This document shows, in pieces, positions 25,255 to 33,378 of a stretch of DNA of 64,000 bases. Source of the stretch: JAYZQT01 sp964412235 (GTDB taxonomy: Bacteria; Pseudomonadota; Alphaproteobacteria; MPNO01; UBA830). The notes under the pieces are model-generated. The model was not told where the DNA came from. It did not search any database and saw only the letters and a program-made list of their open reading frames with translations. A program made the translations under genes and the position numbers. The DNA lies in contig CAYPNT010000004.1 of NCBI GenBank assembly GCA_964412235.1, forward strand, positions 11,087 to 75,086. The letters are read 5' to 3'. Numbering within the stretch: the first letter of the stretch is position 1; every line of letters starts with the position of its first letter.

Positions 25255-26454
25255 ATGGCGGACGGAACACCCAGTCTAGGAAAAAATAAGGACCGACACG
25301 ACGAGTTCATAGAAATCGCTCGTTCGATGAAAGAACCGTTTCGCCAGCGAGCCCATGAGGGGGAGAAAAACCGGAGGTTAAATCAGGCAAACCATAAAGC
25401 GATGTTGGAGGCGGGTTTATATCGTGTTCAGATGCCCGAGCGGTATGACGGGTTTGAAATGAGCCACCGTACAATGCTTGATATATCTGTAGAAATAGGT
25501 CGAGGTTGCGGATCATCAGCTTGGACCTTTTCCAACATCACGGCCCAAAACGGAATAGTATCCATGGCCTCTCGCCAGGCCCAGGATGAGGTCTGGGGAG
25601 AGGATAAAGATGCATGCACGGCGTCTTCCTTTCCCTCGAAAGGTGGCAAGGTCGAAAAAGTAGATGGGGGCGTCATTGCCAACGGTGTTTGGAGCTTTGC
25701 TTCCGGCGTTGATTTTGCCAGTTGGAACAATATGCAAATATTTGTACCGAATGAGGATGGTGGTTTTACCCACTATATGGCCTTGGTTCCGAAAACAGAC
25801 TACCAAGTGATTGATGACTGGTATTCACCAGGTCTTGCAGCGACCGGGTCTCGTTCAATTCGATTGAAAGATGTCTTCATTCCTCAACACCGGATGTTGA
25901 ATACAGCCGATGCCCGGGCGGGCAAGACGATTAAAGCATCCGAGAATTTCGGGCCAATTTTTCGCGTTCCACCTATGTGCGGTGCTAACAAAATTTTTTC
26001 GGGCCCGGTGGTAGGTATGGCGCGCGGCGCGTTAGACGCGATTGAAACTGATCTGTCAGAACGTAAAAACGTCGCAGGTGTGCCAATGGCGACCTTGACC
26101 ACGGCACAAATGAGGGTGGCGGAGGCGGGAGCGCTCATTGATGCTGCGTGGGCGCTGATGCAGCGAGATTGTGATGTAGCACTTGAGATCGGAAAAATTG
26201 GACGTTTGACCACAGTAGAGGACCGAGCATTCTGGCGTCGTAATAATGCTTATGCCGGCGTGATGTGCGTAAAGGCCGTTGAAACTCTTCACCCGCTCAT
26301 AGGTGCGCGAGGATTAACTGATACAAGCGATTTCATAAGAGCATACCGAGATCTCCTTGCGGCAACTATGCAAATCAACATGGCGTGGGACCGACACGCC
26401 ACAACCGCGGCAGAGCTACAACTTGGTCTGCCGGCCACAGATCCGAGGGCATAA
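25255..26454 (+). CDS. Flavin-dependent monooxygenase of acyl-CoA-dehydrogenase fold (paralogue 1)
   Basis: The 399-residue protein has the acyl-CoA-dehydrogenase fold as used by two-component (group D) flavin hydroxylases such as HsaA: R-x-x-M-P-E-R-Y-D-G-F, G-x-G-C-G-S-S-A-W-x-x-S-N, A-S-S-F-P-S-K-G-G-K, G-V-W-S-F-A-S-G-V-D-F-A, and G-L-A-A-T-G-S-R-S-I near the middle. The G-S-S-A-W segment and lack of the acyl-CoA dehydrogenase catalytic Glu region favour a hydroxylase over a dehydrogenase. It needs reduced flavin from a separate reductase, not found here. ATG 25255 has AGGAAG upstream. Its stop overlaps the next start (TAATG). Confidence 0.8.
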   Translation: MADGTPSLGKNKDRHDEFIEIARSMKEPFRQRAHEGEKNRRLNQANHKAMLEAGLYRVQMPERYDGFEMSHRTMLDISVEIGRGCGSSAWTFSNITAQNGIVSMASRQAQDEVWGEDKDACTASSFPSKGGKVEKVDGGVIANGVWSFASGVDFASWNNMQIFVPNEDGGFTHYMALVPKTDYQVIDDWYSPGLAATGSRSIRLKDVFIPQHRMLNTADARAGKTIKASENFGPIFRVPPMCGANKIFSGPVVGMARGALDAIETDLSERKNVAGVPMATLTTAQMRVAEAGALIDAAWALMQRDCDVALEIGKIGRLTTVEDRAFWRRNNAYAGVMCVKAVETLHPLIGARGLTDTSDFIRAYRDLLAATMQINMAWDRHATTAAELQLGLPATDPRA

Positions 26455-27635
26455 TGGAAATTAGAAATATACAGACAGAGATGATCGCAGACGCACGGAA
26501 TATGATTCCGGTTTTATTGGATAGGGCGCGAACGGCAGAGGAAAACAGAGCGGTGCCTCGCGATACCTTCGACGAGTTTACGGAGAAAGGTTTTTTTAGA
26601 ATTCACCAACCCGAGCGGTTTGGAGGAAACGCGTGGGATATTAGCATGATGGTCCGTCTCGGCGCCGAGTTAGGTCAAGGGTGTGGTTCAAGTGCTTGGA
26701 TTTTTTCGAACCTCGCGGTACAAAATTGGATCCTCGGGATGAATAACCCGGAGGCTCAAGAAGAGGTGTGGGGCGATAACACGGCAGCACTGATAGCTTC
26801 TTCTTTCCCCGCAAAGGGCGGCAAGGTAGAACGAACGGATGGTGGTCTTATTGCAAACGGGCTATGGAGCTTTGCGTCCGGTGTAGATTTTGCTGATTGG
26901 AACAACATGCAAGTTTTTGTGCCGCCATTGGAAGGGGAAGGGCCACCTCAGCATCGTTTCGCCTTAGTTCCAAAAAGAGACTATGAAATTGTTGACGATT
27001 GGTTTTCGCCGGGTCTGGCAGGCACAGGCTCCCGCAGTATTAATTTGGATAATGTATTTATTCCGGAACATCGAACCATTCCGTCTACCAAGTTGATGGG
27101 AGGTCCTTCGCCCGGGTCAGAGATAAACCCCGATGCGTTTTACCGGGTTCCACCGCTTACATTGGGTACGAAAGTCTTTGCTTCGCCCGCGCTGGGAATC
27201 GCCAAAGGTGGACTAAAATTGATTGAGGATGACCTAAGCCAACGCAATACCGTTGGTCATGCGCCGATGGCGGAGTTGCCAACAGCGCAAGCGCGGATTT
27301 CTGAAGCGGGTGCAGAAATTGAGGCTGCAGAGGCTTTACTGCTCAAAGATTGTGCGGACGCGATGGCTATCGCTGAATCGGGCGGCGTTCCTGAAATTAA
27401 TGATCGGGCTCGATGGCGTCGTAACAATGCATTTGCCGCCCAGCTGTGCGTGCGCTCTCTCGAGAGATTAAATCCCCTAGTCGGTGCGCGAGGATTAACC
27501 CCCGATAACCATTTTTTGCGTATGTTTCGTGATGTTCATGCGGCGTCGTTACAGATCACGCTCGCGTGGGACATCCAAGCGGTCAACGCTGGACGCATAC
27601 GTTTTGGGCTTCCGTCATTGGACCCAAGGGTTTAG
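26454..27635 (+). CDS. Flavin-dependent monooxygenase of acyl-CoA-dehydrogenase fold (paralogue 2)
   Basis: A 393-residue close paralogue of the preceding gene, with the same landmarks in the same order: H-Q-P-E-R-F-G-G, G-Q-G-C-G-S-S-A-W-I-F-S-N, A-S-S-F-P-A-K-G-G-K, G-L-W-S-F-A-S-G-V-D-F and G-L-A-G-T-G-S-R-S-I. Its ATG shares one base with the upstream stop codon, so the two are made in fixed ratio and may form a heteromer or act on successive intermediates. The last four bases overlap the convergent amidase gene. No reductase partner is adjacent. Confidence 0.8.
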   Translation: MEIRNIQTEMIADARNMIPVLLDRARTAEENRAVPRDTFDEFTEKGFFRIHQPERFGGNAWDISMMVRLGAELGQGCGSSAWIFSNLAVQNWILGMNNPEAQEEVWGDNTAALIASSFPAKGGKVERTDGGLIANGLWSFASGVDFADWNNMQVFVPPLEGEGPPQHRFALVPKRDYEIVDDWFSPGLAGTGSRSINLDNVFIPEHRTIPSTKLMGGPSPGSEINPDAFYRVPPLTLGTKVFASPALGIAKGGLKLIEDDLSQRNTVGHAPMAELPTAQARISEAGAEIEAAEALLLKDCADAMAIAESGGVPEINDRARWRRNNAFAAQLCVRSLERLNPLVGARGLTPDNHFLRMFRDVHAASLQITLAWDIQAVNAGRIRFGLPSLDPRV

Positions 27636-28987
27636 GCGCGGAGCACTCTTTCGATGGCGAGACCAATTCGTGCTAACCACTCGTCATGACGGGTCGCTGC
27701 CATAATCATCAAGCCTACCGGCCCAGTTCCGGTTGTGTGGCACGGCACCGAAAGCGAGCACGTATCGAGGAAATTGCCCACCGTTGTATTTCGGAGCATC
27801 AGTATGTTCGCTGCGCCATAGGCATCATCGTCTGTGTCCAATAGATGTATAGCGGGTGCCACTGTTGCGCAGGTAGGCATTAGCAGCGCATCAAACGGCA
27901 TCGAAATTTCGTTTGCTCGTGTCTGGATATCCGCCCTTAGCCGATGGCAGTCTATTAGGTCTGCTGCGGAGAGATTTTCGCCACGTCGGATCCGCACCCA
28001 GACCCTTGGGTCATAGCGCTCTTTTTCTACATCCATTCTACTTCGGTGGTGAGCAAACGCTTCCGCTCCAAGTATTCCCCCATTTGGCATGGCGGCCGGT
28101 ATCTCCTGGTAAACTTTGGTATCGATGTCTGAAATTTTAGCTCCAGCGCGTTCCAATTTTTCGACAGTATCTTGGAATGTTCCGGCAACATGGTCATCCA
28201 TGTCGTCTAACACATAATGTTGTGGTATTCCGAAACGGAGGTCTTGAATAGGCAGCGCTTTTGGAATTACCGGCGAGCGGTTATCCATTATAGCATCCGC
28301 TATTATACAACACCCCACGGTGGGCGCCAGCGGGCCTACACTATCGAGGGTTGAAGACAGCGGATAAATGCCGTCAGTTGGTATACGTCCTGTGGACGTT
28401 TTAAAACCCGTCACGCCATTCAGCGCTGCCGGGATTCGCACTGAACCACCGGTATCCGTCCCGATACTAACGGCACACATCCCATCGGCTACAGACACGC
28501 CGGCGCCGGAAGATGAGCCTCCCGGAATACGACCCGTTTGACGGTCCCATGGGTTTCGAGGCGTATCGTAATGCCGGTTTAGCCCGAGCCCAGAATAAGC
28601 AAACTCAGTCAAGTTGGTGCGCCCAATTAAGATCGCCCCCGCTGCACGGAGTCGGGCTGTTACCGTAGCGTCTTTTGTGGCGGGGGGCGAACCTTCCATT
28701 GATTTGGACCCCGCTAGTGTTTGATGGCCTTGTTCGTCAAACAGGTCCTTTAACGATACCGGGATTCCGCTAAGTGGGGATGGAACTATACCGGCGGCTC
28801 GGAGTTTGTCTGAAGCGCCCGCTGCCGCCAGTGCAGAATCTTCGTGCACTTTTAGAAATGTTCGGCTTCCCTCGCTCTTGGGGTCTTTAATTTTCGACAG
28901 GACTTCTTCAGTTAACTCTTGGCTCGAAGTTTTTCCGCTCCAGAGTGCTGCCTGTAGTTCCAAGACCGGCTTCATTAGAAGGTCCAT
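27632..28987 (-). CDS. Amidase (amidase-signature family)
   Basis: Hydrolyses C-N amide bonds using a Ser-cis-Ser-Lys triad. The 451-residue protein has the lysine in G-I-P-V-S-L-K-D-L-F, the signature P-G-G-S-S-S-G-A-G with the cis serine, and the nucleophile region G-T-D-T-G-G-S-V-R-I-P-A. It resembles GatA but stands alone without GatB or GatC, so it is most likely a catabolic amidase. It heads a minus-strand set with the cupin and DUF2848 genes upstream of it and converges with the flavin hydroxylases. Confidence 0.88.
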   Translation of the reverse strand: MDLLMKPVLELQAALWSGKTSSQELTEEVLSKIKDPKSEGSRTFLKVHEDSALAAAGASDKLRAAGIVPSPLSGIPVSLKDLFDEQGHQTLAGSKSMEGSPPATKDATVTARLRAAGAILIGRTNLTEFAYSGLGLNRHYDTPRNPWDRQTGRIPGGSSSGAGVSVADGMCAVSIGTDTGGSVRIPAALNGVTGFKTSTGRIPTDGIYPLSSTLDSVGPLAPTVGCCIIADAIMDNRSPVIPKALPIQDLRFGIPQHYVLDDMDDHVAGTFQDTVEKLERAGAKISDIDTKVYQEIPAAMPNGGILGAEAFAHHRSRMDVEKERYDPRVWVRIRRGENLSAADLIDCHRLRADIQTRANEISMPFDALLMPTCATVAPAIHLLDTDDDAYGAANILMLRNTTVGNFLDTCSLSVPCHTTGTGPVGLMIMAATRHDEWLARIGLAIERVLRA

Positions 28988-29027
28988 TGATGCGTTCCCT
29001 ATCTGCTGAAGGACTGGTTTACATTAG

Positions 29028-29411
29028 CTACTTTGTTTCATCGTAGTAGTGGCTTTCTAAAAGCACACAACCATTAATCGACTTGAAGGGACCATGGGGC
29101 GTTCCCGGTGGGCGGCAGGCGTACGTGTCTGGATCAAAACTTCGGCCGCCCTGTCCCTTGTCGTCGTTTCCAACAATGAGATCGCCTTTAAGTTGGTAGA
29201 CCTCTTCCCAATAATCGTGAGTGAATGGTGCGGTTGTATAAACGCCCGGTTCAAATTTTAGTAGACGAGTGCGGCAGCCAATTTTATTGGTTTCGTCTAG
29301 GTGGCCTACAAGAATTTTTTGCTTGATACCTTCAGGGTAGCCTTCTGGGACTTCCCACTCTCCTCCCATATCTACGGCGTAGAATTCTTTGTGTTGCTTG
29401 TTGATGGGCAT
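29028..29411 (-). CDS. Small cupin-domain protein
   Basis: A 127-residue single-domain cupin. Metal-ligand candidates are in H-D-Y-W-E-E-V-Y-Q-L-K-G and P-G-T-P-H-G-P-F, matching cupin motifs 1 and 2. Such proteins can be dioxygenases, decarboxylases or binding proteins; the specific role is unknown. It lies 40 bases upstream of the amidase and 27 bases downstream of the DUF2848 gene, all on the minus strand, so it is probably part of one operon. Confidence 0.78.
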   Translation of the reverse strand: MPINKQHKEFYAVDMGGEWEVPEGYPEGIKQKILVGHLDETNKIGCRTRLLKFEPGVYTTAPFTHDYWEEVYQLKGDLIVGNDDKGQGGRSFDPDTYACRPPGTPHGPFKSINGCVLLESHYYDETK

Positions 29412-29438
29412 AACAATGCTCCTATTCGTTTGAGTGTT

Positions 29439-30125
29439 TTATTTAATAATAGGTAGGGGTTTTATGTTGTATCCAAAAGTTATCTTGCGGTCTAAAATCG
29501 GGTCTTCAATCTCTGCATCAAACCTGGCCCCAGGGCGTATACCGCCTATCGCGGCCAGGGTACCACAATACATAGCGGTGCCTGTGGGAAGGGTTTTGTT
29601 TCCGGGAAGATATAGGTCTATAATTTCTGCAGGGGGCCGCATGGTAGTTACAGGTCCTTCCTGGTATAGAGATTTCTCACCGCTTTCTGTAACCCATGCT
29701 CTAAGTATCAGGCTTTCGAAGTGGGCGGCGACATCGTCAAATTTCCAAAGGGTCTTCGAAACCGGTTTTGGACACATTTGTTTTGAAACGGGTACAGAAT
29801 ACGTTTCGACTTCGCGATCAGTATGATCGGAGCCAACGCCTATTAACATTCCTTCCTTGCTACCAATCAAAACAAATTCAACCTCGCCCGACGACGTATC
29901 CCCTATGACTTGAATTTCATCATCGTTGGTGAATTGATTTTCTCCGACACGATAGAAGCACGGAACGGAACTAGGTCTCGGAACACCTAGATCTTCTAAT
30001 TCTGTGATATGGGCTTCGAGCGCTTCAACATCACGTCCGGTCCAACCGGCAATAACTAAATCCACAATTTGGATCTCTGTATTTTGTCCCTCTGGTTCGA
30101 CTAAAAAATCTAATACATTTGGCAT
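29439..30125 (-). CDS. DUF2848 family protein
   Basis: A 228-residue protein matching DUF2848: V-I-A-G-W-T-G-R-D near the N-terminus, L-G-V-P-R-P-S-S-V-P-C-F-Y-R-V, G-V-G-S-D-H-T-D-R, and V-S-K-Q-M-C-P-K-P-V. The fold is thought to be related to fumarylacetoacetate hydrolases, but no activity is established. Its start faces the MFS operon across a 285-base divergent spacer, and it is followed by the cupin and amidase genes. A role in handling a keto- or hydroxy-acid amide is a guess from context. Confidence 0.82.
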   Translation of the reverse strand: MPNVLDFLVEPEGQNTEIQIVDLVIAGWTGRDVEALEAHITELEDLGVPRPSSVPCFYRVGENQFTNDDEIQVIGDTSSGEVEFVLIGSKEGMLIGVGSDHTDREVETYSVPVSKQMCPKPVSKTLWKFDDVAAHFESLILRAWVTESGEKSLYQEGPVTTMRPPAEIIDLYLPGNKTLPTGTAMYCGTLAAIGGIRPGARFDAEIEDPILDRKITFGYNIKPLPIIK

Positions 30126-30310
30126 CGTCAGCTCACATTTTTTGAGAGCATAAACTACTTGTTGATTTTTCCGGTGGCAACGCTCTGTATCAGGACCGGT
30201 ATCTACTCGGCAATATTATTCTGTTACCATCAAAAAAGCGTTTACCGGGATGTAGTGCAGGCTTTGAGCTTTAGGTTAAATATAAATGTTTGTGAGAAGC
30301 TGGGTCTCAG

Positions 30311-30329
30311 CCTTTCACACTTGGAAAGG
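30311..30329. promoter_or_regulatory. Inverted repeat in the DUF2848/MFS divergent spacer
   Basis: CCTTTC (30311-30316) and GAAAGG (30324-30329) are a perfect 6-base inverted repeat with a 7-base spacer in the 285-base region between two divergent operons. It could be an operator or a small hairpin; no regulator gene is nearby. Confidence 0.25.
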
Positions 30330-30410
30330 TTATGATGCTGGTTAACAATAAGGTGATTTATTGCAACGGTATCTCTTTAGGACTTATCTATCCAATATCA
30401 TGTTCGTCGC

Positions 30411-31670
30411 GTGAAACGGCCAATGAGTGACGTTAGATCGAGCCCTTCGGGCTTTCGCGTTATTGTAGTCGTATTTTTACCGTTTGGTTGTGGTTATTAC
30501 CTTTCTTATCTTTTTCGTACAATAAATGCTGTAATTTCCGAAAACTTGATAACCGATCTGCACCTTGGCCCTGCAGCCCTCGGTCTGCTGACGAGTATTT
30601 ACCTTATAGCCTTCGCCTCCACACAATTTCCACTCGGAGTGGCATTAGATCGCTACGGACCTAGGTGGGTCAATGCCGTTTTATTAATATTTGCTGCGGC
30701 TGGTGCGGCTATTTTTGCATTCGCGGAGAGTTTTTGGCTGTTATTAGTGGCTAGGGCTCTGATCGGGATTGGGGTATCAGCGGCATTGATGTCTGCATTT
30801 AAGGCCAACGCACTGTGGTTTCCCAGCGACAGAATTCCCTTAATGAACAATTTAATAGGTGCTTTTGGAGCAGTGGGCGCTGTTACCGCTACTCGGCCCG
30901 TCGAGATGCTCCTGCATGTCGCAGAATGGCGTGATATTTTTGCCGGTTTGGCTGTTGTCACCGTTTTGGTATCGATCTCTGTTCTATTATTAGTTCCTGA
31001 AAAGAAAATTAATACAGGTTCTCAAGAGACCTTTTCCAGCCAGATGGCCGGCTACAAAGATATATTTCGTGAGCCGTTCTTTTGGCGCGTAACCCTGATG
31101 TATGCTTTCGGATATACGGCCCTAGTCTCATATCAGACGTTATGGGCAGATCCTTGGTTGCGGGATGTTGCGGGATTAGGCCAAACGGCTCGTGCCAACT
31201 GTCTTTTATCAATTCAGATAGGGTTTCTAATTGGACTGTTATTGACGGGCTTCTGTGCTGATGTGCTGAGACGAACGCGGGTGCAAGCCTTGCACGTGTT
31301 TAGTGGTGGAGTACTTTTATTTATAGGTGTTCAGGTTTTGCTTGCATTTGGCGTGACCATAGGTGTCACCGTCATTTGGGGTCTTTTTGGGTTTTTATCT
31401 TCTTCGGTATTTCTCGCGTACGCGGCAAACACGGTCCATTTCCCGTCCGCGATTACGGGGAGGGTTATTACCGCAATGAATTTCTTTCCCTTCGTTTTGG
31501 CCTTTTTTGCGCAATGGGGAATTGGAGGTGTTATAGAGGCGTTTGCCCGTAAACCTGATGGTGGTTATTCCACCGCGGCGCATTCCACAGCACTTTGGAT
31601 TATCATAGCGCTGCAGGTAATTTGTTACCTTTACTTAATTAAACCTGTTCCAAGAAAGGTACCACTTTAG
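30411..31670 (+). CDS. MFS transporter (paralogue 1 of a tandem pair)
   Basis: A 419-residue major-facilitator protein with twelve predicted membrane helices. After helix 2 comes the conserved G-V-A-L-D-R-Y-G-P-R loop. The early F-G-C-G-Y-Y-L-S-Y-L-F-R-T segment is shared with the next gene. Possible starts are GTG 30411 and ATG 30423. Substrate unknown; by context, uptake of an aromatic or organic acid. It begins a six-gene plus-strand operon with almost no spacing between genes. Confidence 0.87.
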   Translation: MKRPMSDVRSSPSGFRVIVVVFLPFGCGYYLSYLFRTINAVISENLITDLHLGPAALGLLTSIYLIAFASTQFPLGVALDRYGPRWVNAVLLIFAAAGAAIFAFAESFWLLLVARALIGIGVSAALMSAFKANALWFPSDRIPLMNNLIGAFGAVGAVTATRPVEMLLHVAEWRDIFAGLAVVTVLVSISVLLLVPEKKINTGSQETFSSQMAGYKDIFREPFFWRVTLMYAFGYTALVSYQTLWADPWLRDVAGLGQTARANCLLSIQIGFLIGLLLTGFCADVLRRTRVQALHVFSGGVLLFIGVQVLLAFGVTIGVTVIWGLFGFLSSSVFLAYAANTVHFPSAITGRVITAMNFFPFVLAFFAQWGIGGVIEAFARKPDGGYSTAAHSTALWIIIALQVICYLYLIKPVPRKVPL

Positions 31671-31672
31671 TA

Positions 31673-32941
31673 ATGAAAAATACTGGAGCACCTCGCTCAA
31701 GGTCGGTACTTATATTGATTTTGACGGTCTTAGTTCCGTTCGGGATCGGATATTACATGTCCTACCTCTTCCGAACGGTAAACGCGATCATTTCACCCCA
31801 GCTTGTTAGTGATGTGGGTTTGAGCCCGTCAGCGCTGGGTTTTATGACTGCTGCTTACTTTATTACATTTGCTGTTGTGCAACTTCCTTTGGGTATTGTG
31901 CTCGATCGTTATGGACCCCGAAAGGTGCAGGCATCACTATTAATGATTGCTGCCGTTGGCGCGGTGATGTTTGCGATGGGCACAAGCGCCTTTATGCTGA
32001 TTGTTGGTCGAGGCCTTGTAGGTGTAGGTGTTTCTGCTTGTTTGATGGCCGCCTTAAAAGCAAATGTATTGTGGTTTCCAAAAGAGAAAATCCCAGTTGT
32101 GAATGGTGTAATCTTCGCATTTGGAACCATGGGTGCGTTATCGACGACGGTTCCCTTAGAGATGGTTATACAGTCGATAGATTGGCGGACAGTATTTTGG
32201 TGGTTAGCTGGTATGTCAGTGCTTTCCGGCGTTCTTATCCTCGTGCTTGTACCCGACAGAACCCAACAAGGGCCAATGGTGGCACCTGGAAAATCCTCGT
32301 TTTCCAATCAGGTTTCGGAACTTAAATTAGTATACGGAAGCCCATACTTTTGGCGGTTAGCATTCATGGTGTTTCTGCATAATGGAGTGTTTCTGTCTTA
32401 CCAGGCGTTGTGGGCGGTGCCCTGGCTGCGCGACGTCGCGGGCTTAGATCGGAGCGGTGTGGCTGATGCAATGTTCATGTTTAATGTTGGTATGTTCGTT
32501 GGTGTTTTGTCCATTGGTTTAGTGGCTGAGAGGCTTCAAAAAATAGGTGTGCCAACAATTGTACCCGCGGTAACGGGAATTACTTTGTCAATCTGCGTTC
32601 AAGCTTTATTTGCAGCTGAGTGGGTGGATTACCCAGCGCTGTTATGTCTCTTATTTGGATATTTTGGATCTACGGCGACACTTGCTTATGCGGTTCTTAA
32701 CCAGAAGTTCCCTGAAAAACTAACTGGGCGGGTGAACACAGCACAGAACATGCTGACATTTGTTGCTGCCTTCTCGACACAGTGGGTAGTTGGAGTGATT
32801 ATTGGGTTGTATCCTTCAACCGGGGATGGAATGTGGAGTGCGGAAGGACATCAGGCGGCTCTACTTTTTTGCCTCGTGATACAGGTTTCTGGGTTAATAT
32901 ATTTTTTATGGCCGCGGCACACCCCGGATCCGTTACAATGA
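31673..32941 (+). CDS. MFS transporter (paralogue 2 of a tandem pair)
   Basis: A 422-residue twelve-helix transporter clearly related to the preceding gene: F-G-I-G-Y-Y-M-S-Y-L-F-R-T-V-N-A, and G-I-V-L-D-R-Y-G-P-R-K after helix 2. Two bases separate the genes. Tandem duplication with retention of both copies suggests two related substrates, or uptake and export. The 3' end overlaps the Nudix start codon (ATGA, 32938-32941). Confidence 0.87.
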   Translation: MKNTGAPRSRSVLILILTVLVPFGIGYYMSYLFRTVNAIISPQLVSDVGLSPSALGFMTAAYFITFAVVQLPLGIVLDRYGPRKVQASLLMIAAVGAVMFAMGTSAFMLIVGRGLVGVGVSACLMAALKANVLWFPKEKIPVVNGVIFAFGTMGALSTTVPLEMVIQSIDWRTVFWWLAGMSVLSGVLILVLVPDRTQQGPMVAPGKSSFSNQVSELKLVYGSPYFWRLAFMVFLHNGVFLSYQALWAVPWLRDVAGLDRSGVADAMFMFNVGMFVGVLSIGLVAERLQKIGVPTIVPAVTGITLSICVQALFAAEWVDYPALLCLLFGYFGSTATLAYAVLNQKFPEKLTGRVNTAQNMLTFVAAFSTQWVVGVIIGLYPSTGDGMWSAEGHQAALLFCLVIQVSGLIYFLWPRHTPDPLQ

Positions 32942-33378
32942 GTGACCGAGAATACCCAACCCGACCAATCTGTGGTGTCGGTGTCGTCTGTTTCAAGAAA
33001 AACAACGTGTTGTTGGTAAAACGAGCGAAACCTCCAATTACTTGGGAATGGTCGATCCCAGGGGGTGGTCAGGAACTCGGCGAGACAACTCGAGAAGCGG
33101 CGCTTCGCGAGTTAAAAGAGGAAACTGGGGTGGATGCTCGATTAATAGGTTTAGTTGATGTGATTGATGCTGTGCGAAAGGATAAGAAAGGGCGGATTCA
33201 ATTTCATTACACGCTTGTAGATTTTGCCGCTGAGTGGGTTTTCGGGGATCCCGTCGCCAATGACGATGTATCAGATGCCCGGTGGGCGCGGTTGCGTGAC
33301 ATAGAGAAAGAAGGACTTTGGTCGGAGACGGTGCGAGTAATTCGTGACGCGGAGAGGCTTAGAAAACTTGATGGCTAA
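32938..33378 (+). CDS. Nudix hydrolase, 146 aa
   Basis: A compact Nudix enzyme with the complete box: G-G-G-Q-E-L-G-E-T, then R-E-A-A-L-R-E-L-K-E-E-T-G. Short proteins of this type hydrolyse nucleotide or nucleoside-diphosphate derivatives, but the substrate is not predictable. The frame is open further upstream inside the MFS gene; ATG 32938, overlapping the MFS stop, is the natural start. The end overlaps the UbiD start by 8 bases. Its position in a transport/decarboxylase operon may mean it cleans a damaged or dead-end CoA or nucleotide conjugate (inference). Confidence 0.87.
   Translation: MSDREYPTRPICGVGVVCFKKNNVLLVKRAKPPITWEWSIPGGGQELGETTREAALRELKEETGVDARLIGLVDVIDAVRKDKKGRIQFHYTLVDFAAEWVFGDPVANDDVSDARWARLRDIEKEGLWSETVRVIRDAERLRKLDG

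Noticed and set aside
25255..27635. Fatty-acid acyl-CoA dehydrogenases
   Set aside because: Motifs and context fit flavin hydroxylases of the same fold better; no fatty-acid beta-oxidation gene is adjacent.
30126..30410. tRNA or riboswitch in the divergent spacer
   Set aside because: No T-loop consensus or known aptamer pattern was seen; only a short inverted repeat is present.
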